Shown here: positions 36,011 through 46,189 of the stretch, piece after piece
How positions within the stretch are numbered: the first letter of the stretch is position 1
How the letters are laid out: every line of letters begins with the position of its first letter
NCBI RefSeq assembly: GCF_945859685.1
Contig: NC_079148.1
Location: 48,619,946-48,683,945 of the forward strand
Length of the DNA: 64,000 nucleotides
Source of the DNA: Eupeodes corollae
Taxonomy: Eukaryota > Arthropoda > Insecta > Diptera > Syrphidae
Direction of reading: 5' to 3'
The notes under the pieces: model-generated
Seen by the model: only the letters and a program-made list of their open reading frames with translations
Told to the model about the DNA's origin: nothing
Database searches by the model: none
Translations under genes and position numbers: made by a program

Positions 36011-36285
36011 GCAGTACCCGTGGCATGATGGTTAGTGCGTTAGACTGTCATGCCAGGGATCTTGCGTTCAATCCCTGCATATGCCATCTTAAGTTTTTGC
36101 ACGGGTACTGCCTCTTGCGAGGAATTGACAAATTCTCCAAGAGTAATTCTTCTCATGAAGAAATTCTTTCTCAAATTATTCGTTAGGGTTCGGCATAAAA
36201 CTGTAGGTCCCTTCCATTCCTGGCAAACTAGGTCACCAGGCCCTAATTCTGAACGGACTGTTGCGCCACCTAATTTATTTATTTT
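36011..36285 (+). mobile_element. tRNA-derived SINE, copy 6, full length
   Basis: This is the best-preserved copy. The head starts GCAGTACCCGTGGCATGATG with an A-box-like TGGCATGATGG, continues with GTGCGTTAGACTGTCATGCC, and has the B-box-like GCGTTCAATCCC. The body has CTCTTGCGAGGAATTGACA, then GTAGGTCCCTTCCATTCCTG, then GGACTGTTGCGCCACC and a TAATTTATTTATT tail. A perfect 13-bp target duplication, TATTATTGAATTA, lies at 35998-36010 and 36286-36298. The head is bracketed by a 12-bp perfect inverted repeat (36011-36022 with 36100-36111). Confidence 0.96.
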
Positions 36286-36298
36286 TATTATTGAATTA

Positions 36299-37387
36299 AT
36301 TAATCTTTCATTTGAAAAAAGGTTAATGTATGTATATGAATTGTTGGTCTGTATCGAAAATTAATAAGCAACTCTAGGATAATTCTCCCTAACCGCTATG
36401 CTTAACTATTGGACATCCTTAGCTCTCTATGGGAGTTTTAAAATAATTAGGAGACTATTATAAATGAAAAAGCATAACTTGACAACTATTATCGTCTGGT
36501 GCCCACAAGTAGAAAGACGTTATTTTCAAAGATATTTACAAAGGCAGTTAGTCAAGTTCTGTTTATAATCAAAGCTAAAAAATTTCCTTTTTATTATTCG
36601 AGTTCATCAGTTAAAAGCTTAAAATTTCACTTGGCCTTCTTTATCATGGAAGTGTGGTTCTCAGGTGGAAACAATAAAAGTTGCTCAAGACAAACTTAAC
36701 ATTTGCCTGCATTTCTTTTATATTTCGCAGAATGTTATTAACACTAACCAACATGTTTCGCAACAATTACCAATCAACATTTTCTCCAGCAACACAAAAG
36801 TCTCCACTCCATCAAACATCTCAGTTTTCGCTCTCTAACGAAGGTCACATTCTCAAATCACGAACATCAAATTTAAGAGTTCGCTGTTGTCTGCAAAAAA
36901 CAGAGAATCCAAATCAGAGCACAACCAAACTCACCACACACTCATTCGCCTTAGCCGAGACACCTTTTAGACCGCTGCACACAGCATCTTTGTATATGAA
37001 AACAATACATATACAAAGACAGCATCTTTGCAACGAAACAAGATTTCGACCAACTAAAAACCACCACCGCCACCACCATCATCGACATCGCCATCGACAC
37101 CACTGTGGCACTGTCATCGCATAGCACTGAAGCTACAACAGAACAGCAGCAGCAGAAGCAGCAGCATCCATCCATTAGCTGATGTAGCTGCTCATGGACC
37201 ATCAACGTATCTGTGTCTGCTTTCGATTTTTAGCGCAACACGATTCGGCTAAAAAACGTATCTACGGATTCTACTCTACGACTACGCTACGTGCAATTAC
37301 GGAACAGACGACGACGACGACTTCGAACGGTGAATGAATGCGAACGAGTCTTAACAGCATCAGCAGAGCACCAGCAGAGCACTAGCA
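36299..37387 (+). other. Netrin upstream region, no gene
   Basis: Proximal upstream DNA of Netrin. From about 36760 it becomes richer in CA, CAC and CAG simple repeats (CCACCACCGCCACCACC at about 37060, CAGCAGCAG at about 37143, GACGACGACGAC at about 37310). The 147-codon frame here and the antisense one at 36951-37205 are produced by these repeats. Enhancers may lie here, but I cannot point to any. Confidence 0.5.
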
Positions 37388-37422
37388 TCAGTTGACTGTG
37401 AACAGCCGGCTAGCTCTGTCGT
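37388..37422 (+). promoter_or_regulatory. Candidate Netrin core promoter (Inr + DPE, TATA-less)
   Basis: TCAGTT at 37388-37393 matches the arthropod initiator with A+1 at 37390. At exactly +28 to +33 (37417-37422) is TGTCGT, which fits the functional range of the downstream promoter element at its required spacing. There is no TATA box at -30. It lies 671 bp upstream of the Netrin start codon on the same strand. The start site is predicted, not shown. Confidence 0.6.
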
Positions 37423-38060
37423 GGTATCGTGAGTACCGTGTTTTTGATTCAAACAAAATATATTCTTCTGTCGGATTATTTATCTCGTAGTCGTAGTTGC
37501 GTATACGTAATTATTCGTCTTCTAATCGAGAAGACCTTTCGGCAGGTAGGACGCCTAACGAGTACCAATATTTTTGTTGTTGCTTTTTTAAATCGGTAGC
37601 GGATAGTTTGTCAGACTCGTTGACGCCTCGACCGGCCTGGCCCGTCACTCATCATTTATTTTTAATCCTCGGGCGTGATGATCAGAAAAACGGATTCCCA
37701 TCAGGTAACAGATTCCTTCCTCAGCACGTTACGTTGTCGATCTTTGTGCGAGGAAGCATAATACCTAGTTACAAAAATTGTGCATCCAAGTGTGTGGAAC
37801 GGTTTTAAATTATAAATATTAGTCAAGTGGAAATTATGAATTAAACGCCCATCAACGATTTAAAGTAGAATACCTACCGTTCAATTAATTGTTAACCAGT
37901 GATATCGTTGGTCGATCAAGATTATAACTAGCGAAGTGGGTTCGGGTGGTGTAAAGTTTCTGATATTTGAACCAAACTAAAGGAATCTCCTTGCATATCG
38001 AATTTGAATCTGTATTTGAAAAAAATATTTAACAAGTCCTTGCCCTGTTTTTAATCTATC
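37390..38060 (+). other. Predicted Netrin 5' leader
   Basis: This is the interval between the predicted start site and the Netrin AUG. It contains upstream AUGs: a 27-codon uORF at 37678-37761 and a two-codon uORF at 37836 (ATG AAT TAA). Possible splice signals (GTGAGT near 37430; TTCCTTCCTCAG ending near 37722) could remove the first part as a 5' UTR intron. The leader is GC-richer than the flanks, and the frame at 37497-37808 has no AUG and no domain. Confidence 0.5.
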
Positions 38061-39219
38061 ATGAAAGTGATTTTCTGTGCGTGTCTGCTGATCGTCCAGT
38101 TGGCGATCAGAGGCGGGGCCATACCCTCCGACGCGTATCTTAAAATGTTTGCTTCCCAATCGTCTGTGGACCCGTGTTACGACGAGGACAAAGCCAGCAA
38201 GTGTATCCCGGACTTTGTTAATGCCGCTTATGGCAATCCCGTCGTCGCTTCGAGCACCTGTGGCCAAAACGGTGCCGTTCGCTATTGTGACGTTGCGCAG
38301 GGCAACGAAGAAACCCAATGTCATGTGTGTGACGATTCGAACTCTAAGCGACGTTTTCCCGCCTCAGCAATGACCGACCTTAATAATCCCAGCAATGTCA
38401 CCTGCTGGCGGTCGGAGCCCGTTATGCCAGCAACAAGCATAGTTTCACCGCCGGATAATGTGACACTCACTTTGTCCTTGAATAAAAAGTACGAACTGAC
38501 CTATGTAAGCTTACAATTCTGTCCGAAAGCTCCAAAGCCTGACTCGATCGCGATCTACAAGAGTTCCGACTACGGCAAGACCTGGCAACCCTTCCAGTTT
38601 TATAGTTCACAGTGCCGCCGAGTCTATGGGCGGCCAAATCGAGCAACCATAAGCAAGTCAAATGAACAGGAAGCCAGGTGCACTGACGCCCACCGCCACA
38701 TGGGCGAGGGCATGTCCACTCAAGGCACTCGGATAGCCTTTAGCACCTTGGAAGGACGTCCCTCGGCCAGAGACTTTGACTCCTCGACCGTTCTGCAGGA
38801 TTGGGTTACTGCCACCGATATTCGAGTGATCTTTCATCGTCTGCAGATGCCTGCGGAACACTTCCAGCAGACAGGACAGACTAATCAGGACAGCAACGGG
38901 ATGACAGCGCCTGCATCGAGAACCAAATACACCGACGACTCTCTGGGTTCTAATGCCATCGATCCGCCCGTGATTACCGTGTCAACTTCGATGGCCATCA
39001 CATCGATGGTCGGACAGCATTATGCCGTGTCGGACTTCTCGGTCGGCGGACGATGCAAATGCAACGGACACGCTTCCAAATGCATTACAGATCGTGACGG
39101 ATTACTGACTTGCGATTGCAGGCACAACACAGCCGGCAGGGATTGCGAGCGCTGCAAGCCGTTCCATTTTGATAGGCCTTGGGGCAGAGCAACTTCTCGA
39201 GATGCCAATGAATGTAAAG
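38061..39219 (+). CDS. NetA/NetB: Netrin, first coding exon (signal peptide, laminin N-terminal domain, first EGF-like domain)
   Basis: This exon encodes the first 386 residues, plus one base of the next codon, of a secreted laminin-related guidance cue. Known netrins bind DCC/Frazzled and UNC5 receptors at the midline and on muscles. Residues 1-20 form a signal peptide ending at GGA. Residues ~35-330 are the laminin N-terminal domain, with CIPDFVNAAYGNPVVASSTC, TDLNNPSNVTCW, the KPDSIAIYKSSDYGKTWQPF strand, IAFSTLEGRPSARDFD and LQDWVTATDIRVIFHR. C332-C385 is the first laminin-type EGF repeat (CKCNGHASKC, CDCRHNTAGRDCERCKPF, DANEC). Sequons occur at N112 and N133. Residues ~266-318 are a Ser/Thr-rich insert absent from vertebrate netrins. 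The ATG was chosen because it begins the signal peptide. The frame runs on to a stop at 39261, but the exon ends at AAAG|GTAAGT (39219/39220), phase 1, at the conserved NECK boundary. Whether it is NetA or NetB cannot be settled from this exon. Confidence 0.96.
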
Positions 39220-39225
39220 GTAAGT
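39220..39225 (+). other. NetA/NetB: Splice donor of Netrin coding exon 1
   Basis: GTAAGT follows AAAG directly after the last cysteine and lysine of the first EGF domain. Past this point the frame gives a non-netrin tail and stops. Confidence 0.9.
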
Positions 39226-42079
39226 GCGCTGCTTATGACAGTACAGTTATGACGTGTATATAGTGACTTGTTGTTACACATGTTTTTATTTTGTTGTTGT
39301 TTTTGTTTTGTTTTATTTTATTGAATGGGGGATCGGGTTCAATCGACCAATCGACCATAGCTGTCAGATTTGTGCTGCTGTTTGTATACTTATAAAGCTC
39401 AGGGTAAGGGTAAGGGGAAGGGTAGGTATTGGTACACGAACAATTAATAAATTAATAACCATATGCGGATGGTTGGGAATACTTTTTGCTATACGTCAAA
39501 AAAAGGGGGTGGAAATTCCTTTCGTCGCCATCGTCGTCTTTTTATGTGTAAAAACCTACTTTCCTACCTACATACATATACGTTTCAAGGTACATATTGT
39601 ACTGTTCTGTATTTCGAGTAAATCTGTTCCGGAGTTCACGCTTGTGTGGCTCTGGATGGATGGATTTACCCTTAATGGAGGGATGTGTTTTCGGTTTCAG
39701 GACTTTCCCTGCATATAAAATCTGCATTCTATATATATATATAAACCTAAAGGATGTCCTATACTTATGCGTAGGTACATAGATTTATATGGTATATTGT
39801 TTTGTTCGACAGATGAAGGCAAAGGCAATAAAATATAACGCTCCCTCAATCGCACCCAATCGGTCTGTGATTATACGCTGAATGCCTACTTAATGATTTT
39901 ATTACGCTTCACTCGACTCAATTGCAATGAATTGGACTCTTGGTTTTGTTCTTGATGCACATGTGATTGTCATATTATCGCCCTTAGCTGATGCTACTAC
40001 GGAAATATTGAAATGTTTTTGAATTTTTGTTTGTTGTTGTTGAATTTTGTTTTACAAATTCAAAACGGAAACACTCGCACAATGCGTTTTGGAGAAAATG
40101 TTTGACTGTTGTTGTTTTTCAAGGATGTTGTTCTTTTTGGCTTGTTGATCATTGGACATTTTGGGAATGGCGCAATGTTTGGTTTTTATCAAGGTTATTA
40201 TTATGACATTGAAGTTTTAAATGCTAATGCGTGGTAATATTTCGACAAAATGTCAAGGATTATTTGGGTATTGAATAGAAGTTTAAAAATCCGTGAAGGA
40301 AGTCCACAGACATATTATGGGGCTATGGGAACATCATTTTCTACGTAATGTTCCCTGTCGACGAAATTTTGAAATAATTATGTATATGTTTTTAATTTAA
40401 TTTTCAATCCAAAAATTACACATTGAAATAATTAGAGCCCTGGTTTTCTAGAAACAAAGTTCTTGATATGGACCAATTCCAACGGAGAATGTTGATAATA
40501 TACATTTCTTATTTTCAAAAATGGGAAAAATTCCGTATAAAACTTCTAACGCCGCAGTATATTTTTTTAAAGTAGGCTTTCGTTTTTTGTTAATAATGAA
40601 AGTTCCTCCACTTTGCAATATTTAAAACAAAAATAGAAAAAATAATGTTACACAAAAATTCGGTAATACGATTTTTCCTAAGTCTGCTTAAGATTGTTTC
40701 AGTTTCTTTGTAACAAGTTTATTTAATTTTGTTTTTATTTACAATAAAGCATAGCTTGCTTTGATTTTAGATCAAATTTTACTTATATCTGATTGAAATC
40801 GTTTTGCAGATAATTTTGTTCCATTTTTTAAGTTAGATTATGTAAGTTTTTAAAACATTGAAATAAACTAGGCAACGGCCTAGTCACTGATAAAGCTTCG
40901 GTTCCCATCGATCACCGAAATCAAGCATCAGTGAGCATCAGTGAGAAATAAATAATATTCCTAATTTTTTTCGTTTCTACCTCTTAAAATATTAGCACAC
41001 AATTTTAAAGAAAGTTTTGTTAAGGCCTTTACATTTAACTAAATAGCAAATTATTGACATCAGTTAGGTATCAAAACCATGTCTAGGTAAATTGTGCAAT
41101 TGACATTTTGTAAAAAAAGATAAATTAACGCTAGTAAATATATAAACACAAATTACTAAACATTAAGAAATTTACTAAGAGACTTCAAAATTTAAACCAA
41201 ACTTTTTTTGTTCTTACTATCAAATTGTTAGTTCCCTTTTATAAAAAAAAACTTTCATTCGAACATGTTTTAATAGTGACAGTTCGTGAAAATGAACTTA
41301 GCAAGGACGTTTCAAGTTTCAAACGAGGTCCTCTAGAATTCCAAACTGTAGACTGGACCATTCCATAGACTGTTCTTAAATAATTAATGGCACAGTTTTC
41401 ATTTGGATTTAAGAAATTGCTAAAATTTAAAGTAGCTATTCCGTGATTTTAACTTTTGACAAATTGTCAATAAGAGACAATAAGAAGATAAAATCGTTTA
41501 AAAAGTCGTTAAACATTTTACTAAATTGTTTAAAATTGTGTGTCATTTGTTCAAAGTATAAAAATATTTAACTTAAGTATTTTTAACGATCTTATCTTAT
41601 TACCTATTAACTAAAATAATATCACTAAATTTCTTCTGTAACTTTTAGTAATTTACTAAATTCATGTGAATTCCGGGTTCCCATTATTTCGAAAAAATAG
41701 TTTCGTCTGTCAATTTTAGGTTTGTTTGGTTGTTTGCTTTTGAAAACTGTAACTACTTAGCCCGGATCTGATGCACGGTTCTTAATAAAAAAAAAGGTAT
41801 TTAACTATTTAGAAGACGATTCAAATTTTTGATAGCTTTTAAATTGCTAAATATTAAAAACCGCTAACTAAATTTTAACAAATCAATTTGTATTCAATTT
41901 GTATGCAATTTTTTGATATTGATTTCGTTTGTCAAATTGAAATTTTGGGTATTGTATTTCATCTTTAAATACATTTCATTTTACGAATAACAAAACATCA
42001 AAATATGCAAAACGGATTTTAAAAAAATCAGACAAATATTTGTCTATTTTTTATCATAGCAATTTAAACACCAAAAAAG
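39226..42079 (+). other. Netrin intron, proximal part
   Basis: Noncoding AT-rich DNA with TTG/TTTG simple repeats (39290-39325, 40028-40040). Frames at 39254-39782 overlap on both strands and have no domain. No second Netrin exon is visible. Confidence 0.6.
39402..39422 (+). promoter_or_regulatory. G-quadruplex motif in the intron
   Basis: Four G-runs with 2-3 nt loops (GGG, GGG, GGGG, GGG separated by TAA, TAA and AA) meet the standard quadruplex pattern. The motif is on the sense strand, so it would also be in the pre-mRNA, about 180 nt after the splice donor. Confidence 0.55.
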
Positions 42080-42330
42080 TAAAAATTTAGATGATCCCAA
42101 ATATCACACCAACCAAAAACAATGCTATTTTTTATGTATCAAAAAAAATAATTTTCAGTTCAAATACCTAACAAACCGAATATAATGTTACCTTCAAAAT
42201 AATTTTTACTCGACAATAAAAATTAATTTTCGACCCAAATATCTTGAAAACAGGATAATTAACTACGCCCTTAAACTTATTTTATCTTATACCAAATATT
42301 TTTTTTAAATAAAAAAAAAAGGGAATCATG
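42080..42330 (+). repeat. Satellite-like unit (degenerate)
   Basis: It contains TTCAAAATAATTTTTACTCG, then ATTTTCGACCCAAATATCTTG, then ACTTATTTTATCTTATACC, in the same order as units at 43490-43735 and 57640-58400. The unit period is about 170 nt where units adjoin. It has no coding potential. Confidence 0.4.
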
Positions 42331-42465
42331 CCAAAAGTTTAAATTTAAATTATGTTTCTTGTTTCTTTTATAATTTCTTTTGTTCTTTAAATAATAATTC
42401 TAATTATTAGAAAAAAAAAATTTAACTACAAAATATCCAAGGGCCCAAATAGGGAGTTTTCAGTG

Positions 42466-43243
42466 TTATTGCCTGTTTTATTGAAAAATCTATCAATGGT
42501 ATAGTTTGATTTTAAACGAATAAGAAAAACGATATCCGTAGTATGAATACTACCGATAAAAGTTAAAGTAGACTCTTACTACGGATGGGTTTTTGACATT
42601 TATACGAGTCTCGAATGGATCTTATGTGATTTCGTAAATGTTGGTACGATTGATATTGCATTTGTATCTTGATGCCTGTGTTCGTTCGGTAGTTGTGCAT
42701 TTGGAATCATGTGTTTTCCATTGGGAAAAGAAATCAATCTGTTACTGTTGATATTATTTAGTTTTTTTTTAATAAAAATGAACTTACTGGGAATATTTTG
42801 CAAGAGAAAACTATATGTTTCCACCAGAGGGTTATCTCAGTTTAGATTAAAAAAATCTTTTTTGTGTTTCCACCGCACAAGAAGATTTAAAGATGATTAA
42901 GTTTGACAGCACTTTCTTAAATGCAAATGGTGTTTCGATATTTCTTATGAAGTGCAAGTGAAATAGTTTGATTCGTTTTTAACAATGAAGAACTGAATAG
43001 TTCAGCACCATATAAAACAAAACTATATTTTTTGTCTACAAACATGGAAATAAACAGACTATGCAATATCTGCAAAAACAACTCCTCCACACAGGTTTTT
43101 CTTCACAAATCTCGACTCAACTCCGATCCCCCACCGAAATCGAGGCGAATCAAGCTCATTTCAACTCGATTTAGGTACATAAAGAATTTAAGCGAGCTTC
43201 AAAATGCTTCAACAAAACATGTTAATGTAGTAGTCTACGAACA
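42466..43243 (+). repeat. Unclassified ~0.8-kb interspersed repeat, copy 1
   Basis: Aligned by eye with 51180-52037 (reverse complement) and 63266-64000 over nearly its whole length. It starts near GAAAAATCTATCAATGGTAT and ends at GTAGTCTACGAACAAA (about 43243). Near its left end is a nested hairpin: 10-bp arms ATCCGTAGTA/TACTACGGAT (42534-42543, 42577-42586), with the palindrome GTAGTATGAATACTAC inside (42538-42553). A short frame (42709-42900) is shared in part with the other copies. Terminal inverted repeats and target duplication are not seen. It may be a nonautonomous transposon. Confidence 0.8.
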
Positions 43244-43489
43244 AACACCCTTTTGGATGTTTTTATTTATGTCAAATTGTTTGATTAAGACTTTGAAATT
43301 GACAATCACATAACATAGACGTAATTTATTGATTTTGATAGTCAACTATCAAATATCAGCTTAAACGATTTCCCCCCTGGTCTGAATTCACATATTTTTT
43401 TTTTATTTTTTGATGAATTATTCTTGCTAATATTCAATTGCATCAACTTTCAAATATAAACACCGGACTACTGCGGAAAAAAAAACTAA

Positions 43490-43735
43490 ACAAAAATATT
43501 TCTAACCTCAAATATTTTACAAACACAAAATGATATTTCATCCAAAATTATTTTATACATCAAAGAATAACGGTCGAAGTGACATAAATACCAAAAAATA
43601 AAAACCTACGAGAAACTTCTAAAAGTTGGTAAAAATTATTTTTCGATTCGAATAACAACAATTGGCAACAATTAAAGATGTTGACTTCAAAATAATTTTA
43701 TCTTGTACAAAAATCTTCACAAAATTTTTACAAAC
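43490..43735 (+). repeat. Satellite-like unit
   Basis: Carries AAAAACCTACGAGAAACTTC, AAAATTATTTTTCGATTCG and AAAGATGTTGACTTCAAAAT followed by TTTTATCTTG, the fullest version of the unit also seen at 42080-42330 and 57640-58400. Confidence 0.45.
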
Positions 43736-44260
43736 TAGCATCTTTGACAGTCCAGTTTCCACGTAAATTGCGTAGGTTAGGTGTGTTTTGGGTTAAATTC
43801 AAAAGTGATTTCTTAAGAAATTCCTATGGAACTTTTCAATAAACTCGGGCTCATCGATTCCCAAAACTGAGAAGCATAGCACACAGTTGATTTTTACCAC
43901 CGAACCAGATATTTTATATTTTGTTGAAAGAATTATTATCCTTTGTTTTAGAAAACATTTTTTCATTATAGCTTTAGTAAGCTTTACGAACTATTTGCTT
44001 TCTCAGTAAGATGTTTACTGAAATCTAGGGTTGGATTCAGGCTTACACCGTAATATTTAATCTCTTTCGATGTTTCCAAAAGATTCCAGTCATAACTATA
44101 TTTCCGTAGTATGTGAGGCTTGAGAACATCACTATTTTTGATTTTTAATTGTTAATAGTTAGTCCCCATCGCTTACAGTTACTTGATACTGGAATATCAT
44201 CGTTATGATTAATAAACAACGAAAACAGCAAGGCACTGAGAAAACAGACTAGCTTCACAA
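43735..44260 (-). mobile_element. LINE RT C-terminal fragment (antisense)
   Basis: Minus-strand frames give ETSKEIKYYGVSLNPTLDFS and KHLTEKAN (about 44080-43990), like the YLGVxLDxxLxFxxHL segment. QLCAMLLSFG and FLRN follow, then THLTYAIYVETGLSKM (about 43790-43740), like the NTPNYxxxLETGL motif of the LINE at 9838-12045. Stops and frameshifts are frequent. It probably belongs to a related family. Confidence 0.65.
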
Positions 44261-45435
44261 CCAATACTTGTTCGAAACCACTTAGAGAAGATACTGCAAT
44301 CCCAAACAGCTGTATTCGTGTCCGTTTTCTTTTTGTTGATTTCCTATTATAAATTTGGTAGATTGGCCAACAAAAACTTTGTTGGGATTTAATTTAAAAT
44401 ATTACTGTAGAATCTATGCATAGAAGAAATTCACACAGGGCAAAATTTAAGTTTGAATTGACTTCCTTTTTTTGTATGCTATGAATAACCCTAAAAACCC
44501 TAACCCTATAATAATGGAATTTAAATCCACTGCATAAAATATATTGCACCAAAAGGAATGGCTAAGTATATTACGTTTGAAAAAGCCAAACAGTCTGAAC
44601 TTGTATTTTGTTTCAATCTCTTTTATTTCGAATCAAACTTATACTGTGACTGTCTGTTTTGAAAATTTGTAGTGTATGGAGTTTTTAAGGAACTTTTTCT
44701 TCTTTTGTGAATTTTGCGTTAAATAAAATTTAAAAAGCCATATAAAAAACTTTTTGACTTTATGTAGATACTTCTATTCTATACGTATGTATGTACATCA
44801 TAATAAAGTTTAGGTTTCATTTTTTTCGAAATGCCAGTTGAATGTTTTTGTATGTTAAAGAAACTTTTTGAAAAAAAAAGGAAAATCAATTTCCAAAGTT
44901 TTGAAGTTGATTTTTACTGTGAATTAAATTTAAATTTAATGAAATTGATTGTTTTGACAAAATAAAATATCTGTGATTTGATATTCAAAGAAAATGAAAA
45001 TACTTGTGTTTTTCAGGAAATGTGAAATCAATTGGTTTACTTTTTAAATAAATTACATTATTGTGACTACAAGCCAGGGTCGTAGGTACTTACATGATAT
45101 TATTTTATTGTTCAAGTGATATTTTCCTAATAACGATTTTTTCACAAACATTTTTAAAAATATAAGTATTTGGTTGAAAAACTTTATCTTCTTTATTTTT
45201 TATTATTTAAGAAACAAAGCCTCACAATATCAAAATAAATCAAAGTATTTATTTAAAAAACAAAATGGAAAAACAAATTGATAATTACTCCAAAACAACA
45301 AAGGTTTGATAACAAACAAAATTTACAAAAATTGACACAACGCTCAGAGAATGCTAGAATTTCTGTTCTAGTCTACCGATTTCTTAACCATCAAAATTCT
45401 TTACTTAATCATTCTTAAATTCTCTAGAAGTTAAT
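44261..45435. other. Netrin intron, AT-rich, nothing recognised
   Basis: Low-complexity AT-rich DNA with no domain-bearing frame. Confidence 0.45.
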
Positions 45436-45600
45436 GGTAGGTTAATGGTTAGTGCATAAGACTGTCATACCAGTGGTAAGAGGTGCAATCTATCTTTGTC
45501 AGACAAACCCTTCTAGATAAAATCTTGTTCAGTTTTCGCATAAGAACGTTGGGTCTTCTTTATTCCTGAAATTACACAGGAATGGTTAAAAGTTTTTCGT
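45436..45600 (+). mobile_element. Old, diverged SINE copy
   Basis: Recognisable pieces of the family are AATGGTTAGTGCATAAGACTGTCATACCAG, then a degenerate B box, then ATTCCTG and ACACAGGAATGGTT. Large parts of the body are lost. It lies immediately before, and in the opposite orientation to, the copy at 45610-45877. Confidence 0.65.
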
Positions 45601-45609
45601 GCTATTAAA

Positions 45610-45877
45610 AAAATTTGTATTTATAAATAAATAAATAAATTAGGTTGGTGCAACATTCCGTAGAGAAGCAGGGCCTAGTGACTTACAACTCTCAACTATT
45701 CCTGAGTGCGAGTAATTTCAGGGATGGAGAGACCTACAGTTTTTTCAGGACAAGAATTACTCTTGGAGAATTTGTCAATTCCTCACAAAATTTAATACCC
45801 GTGAATATAACTTTATGTGACACAGGCAGGGATCGAACCCAAGACCTCTCGCACTTACCATCATGCCACGGGTACTA
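45610..45877 (-). mobile_element. tRNA-derived SINE, copy with (TTTA)n tail
   Basis: The antisense copy starts with a tail of AAATAAATAAATAAATTA, then the conserved end, the body and a head whose 5' end reads GTAGTACCCGTGGCATGATG on the minus strand. There is a deletion in GTTAGTGCG..GACTGTC, but the B box (complement GGATCGAACCC) is intact. It is flanked by CTATTAAA at 45602-45609 and 45878-45885, a probable target duplication. Confidence 0.88.
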
Positions 45878-46189
45878 CTATTAAACATTTACTCCTTTTC
45901 TAAATGTCATTTTAAACGTTTTTCAAGTAAAACCTAAGTCATAACATAAAATGGAATTATTTGTACGTTTCAACAACGGATTCAAATGCTTTTTTTATGG
46001 TCTTGGTTGTGAGTATTGGCAAGACTACCATCCTGCACAGCAGCAGCTTAGAAGTAATAGTTTTTTTTTTAATATCTACACAAAGTTGTACTTCTCCCAC
46101 AGACTTATACTAGTTAAGATTTTTACTCTTGGCTTTTAACCGATTTTGTTACAATGAATTTCTTCTTACCTAGAAAACAGCGTACCTAT

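Noticed and set aside
36011..36111. A genuine tRNA gene
   Set aside because: A- and B-box-like sequences are present but there is no anticodon-arm cloverleaf, and the same unit with a 3' body recurs nine times: it is a SINE.
36681..37205. 147-codon + frame and 84-codon - frame upstream of Netrin
   Set aside because: Both arise from CA/CAC/CAG simple repeats, giving His and Cys runs on opposite strands. Neither has a domain.
39220..39263. Continuation of the Netrin frame to a stop at 39261
   Set aside because: The sequence past AAAG|GTAAGT does not continue the EGF repeat. It is intron read-through.
44485..44512. Telomere-like CCCTAA units
   Set aside because: Only about three imperfect units occur in AT-rich DNA, and flies lack TTAGGG telomeres, so chance is likely.
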